Positions 53,286 to 61,879 of a stretch of DNA of 64,000 nt are shown here, piece by piece (within the stretch, counting starts at the first letter, position 1; each line of letters opens with the position of its first letter). Source of the stretch: Amnibacterium endophyticum (lineage in GTDB: Bacteria; Actinomycetota; Actinomycetes; Actinomycetales; Microbacteriaceae); NCBI RefSeq assembly GCF_042680685.1, contig NZ_JBHUEA010000008.1, forward strand, positions 1 through 64,000. The letters are read 5' to 3'. The position numbers and the translations under genes were made by a program. Below the pieces are notes generated by a model. The model ran no database searches, had not been told where the DNA came from, and was given only the letters and a program-made list of their open reading frames with translations.

Positions 53286-54263
53286 CTACTTGCTGGCGCT
53301 CGCCTTCACCGCGCCGTTGAAGCCGCGCGGGTAGAAGCCGCCCTTGCTCACCGAAGCGCTCGAGAGGTTCAGGTAGACGATGTTCAGCACCTGGCCCGGC
53401 GTGCGCCCGTAGGCGATGCCGTTGCGATCCGTCGGGGTGAGGTTCGCATCGTTGATCGGCCTCTTGCTCCCGTAGCTGCTCTGCGAGATGCCCTGATCGT
53501 CGTCACCCGGGCCGTCGAGACGGTCGCGCGCGTCCGAGAGCTTCTGCACCGTGCCCCAGAGGGACTCCTTGCCCTTCTTCGCGGCCTCGGCCGTCAGCAG
53601 GGTGCGGACCGCGCCGGCGTGGTACGCCTCGACCGCCAGGATGCCCGCGGCCGCATCGAGGTAGGTCTTGCTCTTGATCAGGCCCGCGGCGCCCTTGTAC
53701 GCCGTCACGCCCACGTCCTCGAACAGGAAGGCGCCGAGCAGGAAGTTCGTCTCGTTCGCGAACGCGTCGAACTTCTGCCCCTTCTTGATCACGCCGGCCG
53801 CGACCGCTGCAGCCGTGAAGGCCTTGTCGAAGTTGATGGTCGGACGCGCCACCGCGGAGCCGCCGAGCGCCTTGCGCAGGAAGCGGACGTGCTCGCGCTC
53901 GTCGCGCGCGATCTCCCGGGCGTACGACTTCATCATGGCGCTCTTCCACGGCACCTCGTGGCCGCCGAACACGGCACCGGCGGCGGCGTCATCACCGCCC
54001 TTGGCGTCGGACATGTTCAGCCCCTTGCCCGTGACGGCGCGGAGGTAGAACTCGGCCTCGAGGTACTCGAGGTTGAGCGCGAAGTTGAGGACCGCGCCGT
54101 CGTCGACGCTGTCGGCCGCCTGCGCCGCTGTGGCGCCGCCGGCGACGGTCGCGACTGCCGCACCGGCACCGGCGACACCGAGCATCGTGAACAGCCTGCG
54201 ACGGTCGACCTCCTTCGCAGCGCTGCGGTTGACCGCCTGTGTGATGAAGTGCTTCTCGTACAA
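53286..54263 (-). CDS. Exported ferritin-like domain protein (Ferritin_2 type)
   Basis: A 325-residue protein. It has a Tat-like signal (VDRRRLFTMLGVAGAGAAVATV..., twin Arg near residues 19-20, cleavage near AQA). A ferritin-like four-helix domain follows (about 60-230) with NFALNLEYLEAEFYLRAV, SYAREIARDEREHVRFLRKAL (E..H metal-type pair) and AVEAYHAGAVRTLL. The tail contains PTDRNGIAYGRTPGQVLNIVYL, as in desiccation-related Ferritin_2 proteins. TTG at 54263 is the start: AGGAG sits eight bases upstream. Metal binding is inferred from family. Confidence 0.85.
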   Translation of the reverse strand: MYEKHFITQAVNRSAAKEVDRRRLFTMLGVAGAGAAVATVAGGATAAQAADSVDDGAVLNFALNLEYLEAEFYLRAVTGKGLNMSDAKGGDDAAAGAVFGGHEVPWKSAMMKSYAREIARDEREHVRFLRKALGGSAVARPTINFDKAFTAAAVAAGVIKKGQKFDAFANETNFLLGAFLFEDVGVTAYKGAAGLIKSKTYLDAAAGILAVEAYHAGAVRTLLTAEAAKKGKESLWGTVQKLSDARDRLDGPGDDDQGISQSSYGSKRPINDANLTPTDRNGIAYGRTPGQVLNIVYLNLSSASVSKGGFYPRGFNGAVKASASK

Positions 54264-54418
54264 GGGAGGTTCTCCTCGGGTCGTCGGCCGAACCGGCGAG
54301 CAGCCACTGCGGCTGGACGTCGTCGTCCGTGCGCTGAGCATCCGTGACGACTCGGCGGATCGGATGTCTCGGGCACGAGATCGTGCGGGAAGCGGCCCGA
54401 GCACGTCCTCGAACGGCC

Positions 54419-55366
54419 TCAGCCGAGCCGGAGGGTGTCGCTCGGACGCTCGCCGAACCGCTCGGCGTAGAGCCGGGCGAAGCGGCCGCTGTTGCCGAAG
54501 CCCCATCGCTCGGCGATCTCGTGCACGGTGCCCACCGCGGCGCCGCCTGCGAGCAGGTCGCGCCGGGCCGCGTCGAGCCGGATCGCGTGCAGGTGGGCGA
54601 GCGGGGTGACGCCGAGGTGGCGCCGGAAGAGCGCCTGCAGGCTCCGCGGCGAGACGCGCGCGGCCGCGGCGACCTCGGGGACGGTCACCGTGCCGGCGGC
54701 GTGCTCCTCGAGGAAGGCCACCGCGCGGCGCACGGCGGCGGGCGCCGCCCGCACGTCTGCGGCGGCGGCCTGCGTCACGACCTCGCCGAAGGTGCCGAGC
54801 AGCATCCGCACGCCCAGCTCGAACAGCTCGTCGCGCAGCACGGGGTTGGCCGAGGCCGCGACCACGAGCGCGTCGTGCAGGCTCGCGGCCGTCCAGCGCC
54901 AGGCGTCGGCGGCGTCGTCGCTGACGGGCCGGGTCCGCAGCAGCCGGAGACGCCGGCCGCCGCGATCGCCGGCCCGCTCCGCCGCGGCGCGGAACCGGTC
55001 GGCGTCGAACTCGACCAGGCGGACGTGGGCGTCCCGCAGCCGCAGCGCGACGGGCTCGGCCGGCTGCAGGAACGGCCGGGTGGTGTCGAGCCGGTGGCGC
55101 GCGTACTCCGCGTCGTACCGGCCGGAGAGGACGACGCCTGCGGTGACGACGCCGGATGCGGGGGCTCCCGTCGCCGACGCGGCTCCTCGCACCCGCAGCT
55201 CCGACAGCTGCATCCCGCCCGCGCGGACGGCCGTCCAGCGCACGGCGAGGGGCTCGTCGCCGCCCTCCGCGCGCACCGTCAGCCCGGGCATCGCCCTCCC
55301 GAGCAGGGCGAGCGCGTCGTCCCGGTGCTCGGTGGCGACCACGACCCGCTCGTCCTGCTGCAGCAC
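54419..55366 (-). CDS. AraC-family transcriptional regulator
   Basis: A 315-residue regulator. The N-terminal two-thirds has no recognised sugar cupin; it holds VVLSGRYDAEYARHRLDTTRP and a basic Arg-rich helix. The C-terminal HTH pair (about 215-310) has VTVPEVAAAARVSPRSLQALFRRHLGVTPLAHLHAIRLDAARRDL and VHEIAERWGFGNSGRFARLYAERFGERP. GTG with GGAGGTCGGGG upstream. It lies 67 bases after the last permease gene on the same strand. Control of the arabinoside operon is possible, but the N-terminal domain resembles AraC proteins controlling non-sugar genes. Confidence 0.85.
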   Translation of the reverse strand: MLQQDERVVVATEHRDDALALLGRAMPGLTVRAEGGDEPLAVRWTAVRAGGMQLSELRVRGAASATGAPASGVVTAGVVLSGRYDAEYARHRLDTTRPFLQPAEPVALRLRDAHVRLVEFDADRFRAAAERAGDRGGRRLRLLRTRPVSDDAADAWRWTAASLHDALVVAASANPVLRDELFELGVRMLLGTFGEVVTQAAAADVRAAPAAVRRAVAFLEEHAAGTVTVPEVAAAARVSPRSLQALFRRHLGVTPLAHLHAIRLDAARRDLLAGGAAVGTVHEIAERWGFGNSGRFARLYAERFGERPSDTLRLG

Positions 55367-55433
55367 GCCCCGACCTCCGTCCGCCCGGGGGTTCGGACCC
55401 GAGCCCCCGGAGGAGGGGTGACGCCGCTGCGGC

Positions 55434-56360
55434 TCAGCCCTTCAGGCCCGAACCGGTCACGCCTTCGACGATCTGGCGCTGGAAGATCACGTAGAGGATC
55501 ACGAGCGGCAGGGCCCCGAGCACCGCACCGGCCTGGATGTCCGAGTAGCGCTGACCGAAGCTGCCCTGCACCGTGGCGAGGCCGACCGGGATGGTCATGA
55601 GGTTCGGGTTCGCGACGACGAACAGGGGCAGCAGCAGGTTGTTCCAGACGCCGACGAAGGTGAGGATCGACACCGCCGCGATCACCGGCCGGGACAGCGG
55701 CATGATGACCGACCAGTAGACGCGCCAGCGGCTCGCGCCGTCGATCCGCGCCGCCTCCTCCAGGTCCTTCGGGATGCCGTCGAAGAACTGCTTGAAGATG
55801 AACACCGCGATGACCGCGGGCACCTGGGGCAGGATCACGCCCCAGTACGTGTTCAGCAGGTTCACCGCGCCCAGCATCTGGAAGATCGGGACGATCAGCA
55901 CCTGCGTCGGGATCATGATCCCGAGCACGATGAGGAGGAACACGACGTTCCGCCCGCGGAAGACGAGCCGCGAGAGCGCGAACGCCGCCATCGAGGCGAA
56001 GAGCACGGTGAGCACCGTCGTGATCACGCTCGTGATGCCGCTCGCGAGGTACCAGTTCCAGATGTCGCCGGCCTGGAACAGCGACGCGTAGGAGTGCAGC
56101 GTCGGCGAGAACGACGAGATGATCTGCCCGGCGCCGAGCGCGGACGTGCCGTTGTCGGTGAGCGACGTCTTCAGGGCGAAGACGCTCGGGATGAGCCAGA
56201 GGACCGCGAGCACGATCAGCACGGCGAGCGCGACGACGTTGAAGATGCGGTCGCTGCGCCTCGTGGCCTCCGCCGGCAGGGCCCGGGCGGGCGCGGCCGG
56301 CGACACCGCCCGGCGCACGGCCGAGGAGCGCCGGGGGGTCGTGGTGGGCGTCGTGGTCAT
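55434..56360 (-). CDS. Sugar ABC transporter permease (MalG/AraQ-like)
   Basis: A 308-residue permease with a long cytoplasmic N-terminus and six helices. The EAA loop EEAARIDGASRWRVYWSVIMPLSRP (about 198-222), which docks on the ATPase, is clear. The C-terminus ends QRQIVEGVTGSGLKG, the usual MalG-type end. It starts one base after the stop of the other permease. It would import arabinose or short arabino-oligosaccharides, from operon context. No ATPase gene is in the operon, so a shared MsiK-like ATPase is needed. Confidence 0.92.
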   Translation of the reverse strand: MTTTPTTTPRRSSAVRRAVSPAAPARALPAEATRRSDRIFNVVALAVLIVLAVLWLIPSVFALKTSLTDNGTSALGAGQIISSFSPTLHSYASLFQAGDIWNWYLASGITSVITTVLTVLFASMAAFALSRLVFRGRNVVFLLIVLGIMIPTQVLIVPIFQMLGAVNLLNTYWGVILPQVPAVIAVFIFKQFFDGIPKDLEEAARIDGASRWRVYWSVIMPLSRPVIAAVSILTFVGVWNNLLLPLFVVANPNLMTIPVGLATVQGSFGQRYSDIQAGAVLGALPLVILYVIFQRQIVEGVTGSGLKG

Positions 56361-56361
56361 C

Positions 56362-57297
56362 TCACGCCTCCTTCGTGCGGTCGGTGAGCTGCCGGATCAC
56401 CGCGATGGCGACGATCAGGACGAAGAGGATCGTGGAGGCCGCGGAGGCGGCCCCGACGCGGTTGTCGGTGAAAGCCGTGTTGGTGACGAGCTGCAGGGCG
56501 ACCTGCGTCGAGATGCCGGGCCCGCCGGAGGTCATCAGGTAGACCTGGTCGAAGATCTTCAGACTCGCGATGATCTGCAGCAGGATCACCAGCGTCGTCG
56601 TCCTGGTCAGCAGGGGCAGCGTGATGAAGCGGATCTGCTCCCACTGGCTGGCGCCGTCGACGGCCGCCGCCTCGTAGAGCTCGCGCGGGATCTCCTGCAG
56701 CCCCGCCAGGTAGAGCACGAAGTTGAACCCGAGCGTCCACCACACCGTCGCGAGCGCGATGCCGATCATCGCGGTCGCGGGCGACGCCAGCACGCCGGGC
56801 CCCGGGGTCAGCCCGACCAGCTGCTCCCCCAGCGCCCAGAGCCCGGTCCCCGGGGTGAAGATGAAGAGCCAGATGAGCGAGATGGTCGCGGACGGCAGCA
56901 CGAACGGCAGGAAGAACGCGAGCCGGAAGAACCACTGGCCGCGGCGGATGCGGTTCGTCAGCACCGCGAGGACGAAGCCGAGGACCACGAGCGGCGGGGT
57001 CGTGTAGATCGTGAACTGCACCGTGTGCCACATCGCGCCCCAGAAGTCGGCGCGGCCGAACATCTCGGCGTAGTTCCCGAACCCGGCGAAGCCGCCGAGC
57101 CCGGGACGCACGGTCGACGTGTTGAAGAAGCTCACGACGAGCATCACGACCGCGGGGCCGAGCAGGAAGAGCAGGTAGAAGACGCCGAAGGGCGCGAGGA
57201 ACCCCCAGCCCGCGCGTCTGCCGCCGCGGTCCAGGGGGCTGAGCCGGCGAGGCCGTGCGGCGACCCCTGCCGGCGGGACGGATACGGCTTGCGTCAT
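56362..57297 (-). CDS. Sugar ABC transporter permease (MalF/AraP-like)
   Basis: A 311-residue permease, six helices. N-terminal FLAPFGVFYLLFLLGPAVVMLVVSFF (about 33-58) and the EAA loop YEAAAVDGASQWEQIRFITLPLLTR (about 215-239) identify it. The downstream partner permease starts one base past its stop. ATG at 57297, 33 bases after the binding-protein stop. Substrate assigned only by its place behind a GH51 arabinofuranosidase gene. Confidence 0.92.
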   Translation of the reverse strand: MTQAVSVPPAGVAARPRRLSPLDRGGRRAGWGFLAPFGVFYLLFLLGPAVVMLVVSFFNTSTVRPGLGGFAGFGNYAEMFGRADFWGAMWHTVQFTIYTTPPLVVLGFVLAVLTNRIRRGQWFFRLAFFLPFVLPSATISLIWLFIFTPGTGLWALGEQLVGLTPGPGVLASPATAMIGIALATVWWTLGFNFVLYLAGLQEIPRELYEAAAVDGASQWEQIRFITLPLLTRTTTLVILLQIIASLKIFDQVYLMTSGGPGISTQVALQLVTNTAFTDNRVGAASAASTILFVLIVAIAVIRQLTDRTKEA

Positions 57298-57330
57298 TGC
57301 GATGGCCTTTCGGTGGTCGAGCGGATCGGA

Positions 57331-58674
57331 TCAGAGCGGGGAGGGGGTGCGCAGGTAGGTCTGCAGCTGGTCGCTCGCCGCCCGCAGCGCGCCCTCGGGC
57401 GAGATCGCGTCCTGCTGCACCAGCGCGAACTGGGCGCCGACCGTGTTCTCGAAGGTCGAGCCCGAGCCCGAGTACCAGGCCGACGGGTCGTACACCGCGT
57501 CCTCCGCCGCGGCGGCGTAGTCCGCCTGCGGCTCGAGGTCCTTGTACTGCGCGCTGTCGCGCACCGGCAGGTAGGCGGGGATGTGGCCGCCCTTCGCCCA
57601 GGTGAGGCTCTGGTCCAGCATCGACTTGATGAAGCCCATCGCCTGCTTGCGCTGCTCCGGGCTCCGGTCCTTCTTCGGCAGCACGAAGGTGTGCGAGTCG
57701 GCCTGGCTCGCGGGCTTCTCGAACAGCTGCGGCACGGGGACCATCCCGAACTTCAGCCCGTCGATGGACTGCGCGGTCGTGATCTCCCACTCGCCCTGCA
57801 GGTAGAACCCGGCCTTGCCGGTGAACATCGGCGTCTGGCTGCCCGCGTAGTCGAGCGCCTTGTTGAGCCAGCCCTTCCTGCTCCAGCCCTGGATGGTGGC
57901 GAGCACCTCCTTCGCCGCGTCCTGGTCGACGGTGATCGTCTTCCCGTCGTCCCCGAGGTACGGGGGCACGCCGCTGAACTGGTTGTAGAGCGTCTGGAAC
58001 AGCCGCCACGGGGTCGCGGTCTCGTTGACGTTCGCGGACGTGATCGCGAGACCGCCGGTGACCTTGCTGATCTCGGCGAGCGCGGCCTCGAAGTCCTTCA
58101 GGCCCGTGATGGTCTTCAGCCTGCCGTTCTCGAGCAGCCCGGCCTCGTCGACCACGTCCTGGTTGAAGAACATGACGTACGGGTGCGTGTCGAGCGGGAT
58201 CGCGATGTCCTTCCCGCCGGTCCGCTGCGCCGTCCACGACTTCGGGTTGAAGTCCGAGGCGGAGAGGCCGACGGATGAGAGGTCCTCCGCCGTGATCGGA
58301 TCGAGGATCCCGCCCTGCGCGAGCAGCTTCGCGCGGGTCAGGTGCGCGATCGCGACGTCCGGCGGCTTGTTCCCGACGGTGGCCAGCGTCAGCTTGGAGT
58401 AGTAGGGGTTGCCCCAGGCGAAGACCGTGGCCTGCAAGGAGGACGGACCGCCGTGGTCCTGCTCGTACACCCCCTCCATCGTCTGCATGCGGCTGCCGTC
58501 GCCGCCGCCGAAGAGGTTCCAGTAGACGAGGGTCCTGGGATCCAGCGCGGCGCCGGTGAGCCCTGCGGTCACCGGGCTGGAGCACGCGGCGAGCAGCGGC
58601 GCGGCCGCGGCCGCGAGCCCTGCTCCGAGCACCCCTCGTCTCGTCATCGGGCTGCTGAACAACTGCTTCGCCAT
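57331..58674 (-). CDS. Extracellular sugar-binding lipoprotein (family 1 SBP)
   Basis: A 447-residue lipoprotein. The signal MAKQLFSSPMTRRGVLGAGL has a twin-Arg pair and is followed by AAAAAPLLAACSS with lipobox Cys near 31. The mature domain is a type 1 sugar-binding fold: TLVYWNLFGGGDGSRMQTM, AVALAHL-like LTRAKLLAQGGILDPIT, AGFYLQGEWEITTAQ (about 264), and AMGFIKSMLDQ near 350. It captures the arabinoside for the two permeases. It lies 43 bases after the arabinofuranosidase stop. Confidence 0.92.
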   Translation of the reverse strand: MAKQLFSSPMTRRGVLGAGLAAAAAPLLAACSSPVTAGLTGAALDPRTLVYWNLFGGGDGSRMQTMEGVYEQDHGGPSSLQATVFAWGNPYYSKLTLATVGNKPPDVAIAHLTRAKLLAQGGILDPITAEDLSSVGLSASDFNPKSWTAQRTGGKDIAIPLDTHPYVMFFNQDVVDEAGLLENGRLKTITGLKDFEAALAEISKVTGGLAITSANVNETATPWRLFQTLYNQFSGVPPYLGDDGKTITVDQDAAKEVLATIQGWSRKGWLNKALDYAGSQTPMFTGKAGFYLQGEWEITTAQSIDGLKFGMVPVPQLFEKPASQADSHTFVLPKKDRSPEQRKQAMGFIKSMLDQSLTWAKGGHIPAYLPVRDSAQYKDLEPQADYAAAAEDAVYDPSAWYSGSGSTFENTVGAQFALVQQDAISPEGALRAASDQLQTYLRTPSPL

Positions 58675-58717
58675 CTGCTCGACCTCCTCGTCGTGCGTCC
58701 CGCCTGCTGGTGCCGGA

Positions 58718-60229
58718 TCAGTCCCCGGCGAGTCCGATCGCCGTCCAGGAGACCGGCGGCAGCGTCACCGTCAGCACGCCGTCCTCGATCGCCGCGGACT
58801 CGTTCGGCCGCGCCGTCACCCGCTCCTGGTCCTCGAGCGTGTTCGCGGCGTCGGGGTCGTCGTCGGCGATCTGGTGCGTCTCGGTGATCCGCGCGGATCC
58901 GAGGCCGTCGACGCGGATCCGCACCGTCATGGGCTCGCTGCGATGGCGGTTGACGAGGAACGCGGCGGCCTCGCCCCCGTCCCGCGTCACCACCGCGTCG
59001 ACCACCGGGGCGTCGCCGTGCTTCTCGGTCGGCACGGTCGGGGCGTCGATCTCGACCCGCAGCGCCTCGCCGCGGGCCAGGCGGGCGGTGATCGCGAAGG
59101 GGTAGAAGGTCGTCTGACGCCAGGCGGGACCGCCCGGCTCGGTCATGATCGGCGCGATCACGTTCACCAGCTGCGCGAGGCTCGCGGCCTTCACGCGGTC
59201 CGCGTGCTTCAGCAGGGAGATCATCAGGCTGCCGAAGACCACGGCGTCCATCACCGTGTAGACGTCCTCGAGCAGCCGGGGCGCGATCGGCCAGTTGTCC
59301 TGCCCCGTGACGATGTCCTGGTCGTGGTACCGGTCCTGGTACCAGACGTTCCACTCGTCGAACGAGACGAAGATCGTCTTGTCGCTCTTCAGCTCGGCCT
59401 TCACCGCGTCGGCGGTCGCGGCGACGGACTCGATGAAGCGGTCCATGTCGATCGCGGAGGCGAGGAAGCTGTCGAGGTCGCCGCCGGTCGGCTGGTAGTA
59501 GGCGTGGGCGGAGATGAAGTCGACGTCGTCGTAGGTGTGCAGGAGCACCGTCCGCTCCCACGAGCCGAAGGTCGGCATGCCTCGTCCGGAGCTGCCGCAG
59601 GCGACGAGCTCGAGGTCCGGCTGCATCTGCCGCAGCGCCTTGGCCGTGCGGCTCGCGAGCTTGCCGTAGTCCTCGGCGCTGCGGTGGCCGAGCTGCCAGG
59701 GCCCGTCCATCTCGTTGCCGAGGCACCACATCCGCACGCCGAAGCCCTCGGGCGACCCGTTGGCGGCGCGGCGGTCCGACAGCGTGCTGCCGGTCGGCAG
59801 GTTCGTGTACTCGAGCAGGTCCAGCGCCTCGAGCTCGCCCCGCGTGCCGAGGTTGATCGCGAGCATCGGCTCGCTGCCGGCCTTCGCGTTCCAGTGCGCG
59901 AACTCGTGCAGCCCGACCTGGTTGGTCTCGGTGGAGTGCCACGCGAGGTCGCGGCGCACCGGGCGCTCGTCCTTCGGGCCGACGCCGTCCTCCCAGCGGT
60001 AGCCGCTGACGAAGTTGCCGCCCGGGTACCGCACCGTCGTCACCCCGAGCTCGCGCACGAGGTCGATCACGTCCTGCCGGAAGCCCTGCTCGTCCGCGGT
60101 CGGATGCCCCGGCTCGTGGATGCCGTCGTAGACGCAGCGCCCCAGGTGCTCGACGAACGAGCCGAAGACCCGGCGGTCGATCGCACCCACGGGTGCTGCG
60201 GTCGAGGCGGTGATGCGGACTTCGGGCAC
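58718..60229 (-). CDS. abfA: Alpha-L-arabinofuranosidase, GH51
   Basis: A 503-residue intracellular enzyme releasing L-arabinose from arabinoxylan or arabinan fragments. The GH51 catalytic pair is visible: acid/base Glu in WCLGNEMDGPW (about 168-178) and nucleophile Glu in FVSFDEWNVWYQ (about 285-296), plus FGSFVEHLGRCVYDGIHEP and RYPGGNFVSGYRWEDG. No signal peptide, so oligosaccharides are imported first. GTG at 60229 with GGAG six bases upstream. It is the first gene of the operon abfA, binding protein, permease, permease. Confidence 0.95.
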   Translation of the reverse strand: MPEVRITASTAAPVGAIDRRVFGSFVEHLGRCVYDGIHEPGHPTADEQGFRQDVIDLVRELGVTTVRYPGGNFVSGYRWEDGVGPKDERPVRRDLAWHSTETNQVGLHEFAHWNAKAGSEPMLAINLGTRGELEALDLLEYTNLPTGSTLSDRRAANGSPEGFGVRMWCLGNEMDGPWQLGHRSAEDYGKLASRTAKALRQMQPDLELVACGSSGRGMPTFGSWERTVLLHTYDDVDFISAHAYYQPTGGDLDSFLASAIDMDRFIESVAATADAVKAELKSDKTIFVSFDEWNVWYQDRYHDQDIVTGQDNWPIAPRLLEDVYTVMDAVVFGSLMISLLKHADRVKAASLAQLVNVIAPIMTEPGGPAWRQTTFYPFAITARLARGEALRVEIDAPTVPTEKHGDAPVVDAVVTRDGGEAAAFLVNRHRSEPMTVRIRVDGLGSARITETHQIADDDPDAANTLEDQERVTARPNESAAIEDGVLTVTLPPVSWTAIGLAGD

Positions 60230-60267
60230 CGGCGGCTCCAATGGTCGACGTCGTCGTGACGCGGGGC

Positions 60268-60296
60268 ACGTTACATCGTTGGAACGACGACTGCCA
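60268..60296 (-). promoter_or_regulatory. abfA promoter with operator in the spacer
   Basis: On the minus strand TGGCAG (-35), a 17-base spacer and TAACGT (-10) precede abfA by about 40 bases. The spacer contains TCGTT-CC-AACGA (60276-60287), exact five-base arms. A repressor bound there would block RNA polymerase. LacI-type control is likely, given the LacI gene at the window end. Confidence 0.55.
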
Positions 60297-60327
60297 GTGC
60301 CTCTCGGGGACACGCCGGGAACGACGG

Positions 60328-60360
60328 AGGGGCCGTGCGCGACTCGCGCGCACGGCCCCT
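60328..60360. terminator. Terminator after the rhodopsin gene
   Basis: AGGGGCCGTGCGCG and its exact complement form a 14-bp stem around ACTCG, 11 bases past the rhodopsin stop on the minus strand. It separates the rhodopsin message from abfA. Confidence 0.8.
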
Positions 60361-60371
60361 GCCGTCGTGGA

Positions 60372-61295
60372 TCACTGCAGCCGCTGACCCGCCAGCTGCT
60401 CGTGGTCCGCGTGCTCGAGGTGGATGGAGGCCGGGGCCACCGCGTCCGCCTGCTTGTTCTGGTCCGCCCAGATGGTCTCCGGGTGGATGTCGATGCCGGC
60501 GGCGACGTCCGCGGCCGTCCGCAGCTTCGCCACCTTGTGGATCATCAGGCCGAAGCCGACCTTCGCGATGATGTCGGCCGCCGAGAGGGTGACCTGCAGC
60601 GCCGTCGCGGAAGCCCCGCCGGAGGTCCAGCCCTGGAAGCCGAACACGATCGGGTACGCGAACCAGATGACCAGCAGCAGGATGCCCGCGTTGCGGAACG
60701 TCGGCCGCGCCGCGCCGGGCAGCGACGGCATCGACTTCATGACCGTGCGGATGACGACGCCGTAGAGGACGGCGAAGAAGACGGAGCTGATGATGCCCCA
60801 CCAGAGCAGCGCGGTCATGCTGGAGCCGTCGTCGATCACGACGCCGCCGAGGTACCCGGTGAAGATCATGAGGATCGCGGAGGCGACGCCGATGACGCGC
60901 ATGCGACGGGCGGCGAGGCCAGTCAGGGCGCTGACGCCGATCAGCTCGACGATCAGAAGCGGGACGGTGATGGACCAGTCCATGTACCGCGGGGCCCAGG
61001 ACCAGATCGCGTTCCCGTTCGGGACGAACAGGTCGCCCTGCTGCGTGTAGCCGACGTCGAACTTGATCGCGAGCACGACGTAGGAGACGAAGGCGATCGC
61101 CACCACCCCGATGCCCGCGAAGATGGACGGACGGTACTTGGCGCTGACCTCCTTGATGCCGATCGCGGTCCGCAGCAGCATGGCGAGGAGGGCGAGCCCG
61201 GCGATGACCAGGAAGTAGTAGATGAGGGTGCGCTCGGAGAGGTTGAGCGTGGCCTGCCAGGGCGGGACGACCGCGGCGAGGACTGGGTGGTTCAC
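60372..61295 (-). CDS. Microbial (type 1) rhodopsin, DTE-type light-driven proton pump candidate
   Basis: A 307-residue seven-helix retinal protein. Helix C APRYMDWSITVPLLIVE has Arg103, counterion Asp106, Thr110, Leu114 (green tuning position) and donor-position Glu117. Helix G TLSAADIIAKVGFGLMI has Asp241 and retinal Lys245. Helix F has IWFAYPIVFGF. Helix E ALLWWGIIS has Gly167, where antenna-type rhodopsins have Gly. Helix B reads IAFVSYVV, with Ser71 at the place of the usual His. A 50-residue hydrophilic C-terminal tail follows. GTG with AGGAG four bases upstream; divergent from marR. No retinal synthesis gene is near. Confidence 0.95.
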   Translation of the reverse strand: MNHPVLAAVVPPWQATLNLSERTLIYYFLVIAGLALLAMLLRTAIGIKEVSAKYRPSIFAGIGVVAIAFVSYVVLAIKFDVGYTQQGDLFVPNGNAIWSWAPRYMDWSITVPLLIVELIGVSALTGLAARRMRVIGVASAILMIFTGYLGGVVIDDGSSMTALLWWGIISSVFFAVLYGVVIRTVMKSMPSLPGAARPTFRNAGILLLVIWFAYPIVFGFQGWTSGGASATALQVTLSAADIIAKVGFGLMIHKVAKLRTAADVAAGIDIHPETIWADQNKQADAVAPASIHLEHADHEQLAGQRLQ

Positions 61296-61328
61296 GGTGC
61301 TCCTAGGGGCTCGAGGGCGGGACGGCCG

Positions 61329-61378
61329 TTCCAATCGAATGACCGAGATCAATGATTGAGCACCTGCAACAAAGGTGC
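61329..61378 (+). promoter_or_regulatory. Rhodopsin-marR intergenic control region
   Basis: It contains TTCCAA (61329-61334), 16 bases, then AATGAT (61351-61356) as a plausible marR promoter. The palindrome TCAATGATTGA (61349-61359) covers that -10. A second inverted repeat, GCACCT (61360-61365) and AGGTGC (61373-61378), follows. The layout suits binding by the divergently encoded MarR protein, controlling itself and perhaps the rhodopsin. Confidence 0.5.
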
Positions 61379-61393
61379 CTGGACGGGGACTGC

Positions 61394-61879
61394 ATGTCTG
61401 CTGGAGACGAAGAGGCCGCGATCCTGCTGCGCGGGGTGCGCGCGACCATGGGGGCGGTCGCGGGCTCGCTGGCCCGCGCCTTCGAGGAGCTGACCCCGCC
61501 GCAGCTGCGGGTGCTCGTGCTGCTGCGCTCGACGGGCGAGATGCAGGTGGGGCAGGTCGGCACGACCCTCGGCCTGTCGCCGTCGGGCGCGACCCGGTTC
61601 GTCGCGCGACTGGATCGCGACGGATGGCTGCACCGCAGGCGGGCGACCGACGACCGCCGGTCGGTCACGGTGGCGCTCACGCGCAAGGGCGAGCGGTTCG
61701 TGGACGGGCTGCTGGTGGAGCGGGGCCGCGAGATGCGCCGGGCGCTCGACCGCGTGCCGGAGGAGGACCGGGCGACGGTGCTCCAGGGCCTCCGGATCTT
61801 CGCCGACGCGGTGGACGAGCCGGCCGACTCGTCCACCCTCGAGTCGCTCGGGTTCGCTGCGGAGGACGAAGGGGCCTGA
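61394..61879 (+). CDS. MarR-family regulator divergent from the rhodopsin
   Basis: A 161-residue winged-helix regulator. LRVLVLLRSTGEMQVGQVGTTLGLSPSGATRFVARLDRDGWLHRRRATDDRRSVTVALTRKG is the DNA-binding core (about 38-100), and the wing RRATDDRRSV is typical. The ATG at 61394 (GGACGGGGA upstream) is preferred to one at 61352, which would place an operator-like palindrome inside the gene and gives no ribosome site. The C-terminal helices (about 105-160) form the dimer interface. The ligand is unknown. Confidence 0.85.
   Translation: MSAGDEEAAILLRGVRATMGAVAGSLARAFEELTPPQLRVLVLLRSTGEMQVGQVGTTLGLSPSGATRFVARLDRDGWLHRRRATDDRRSVTVALTRKGERFVDGLLVERGREMRRALDRVPEEDRATVLQGLRIFADAVDEPADSSTLESLGFAAEDEGA

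Noticed and set aside
60372..61295. Assignment of the rhodopsin to the CryoRhodopsin or actinorhodopsin clade
   Set aside because: The buried Arg expected of CryoRhodopsins was not found in helix B, and the His typical of actinorhodopsins is absent. The clade needs a tree.
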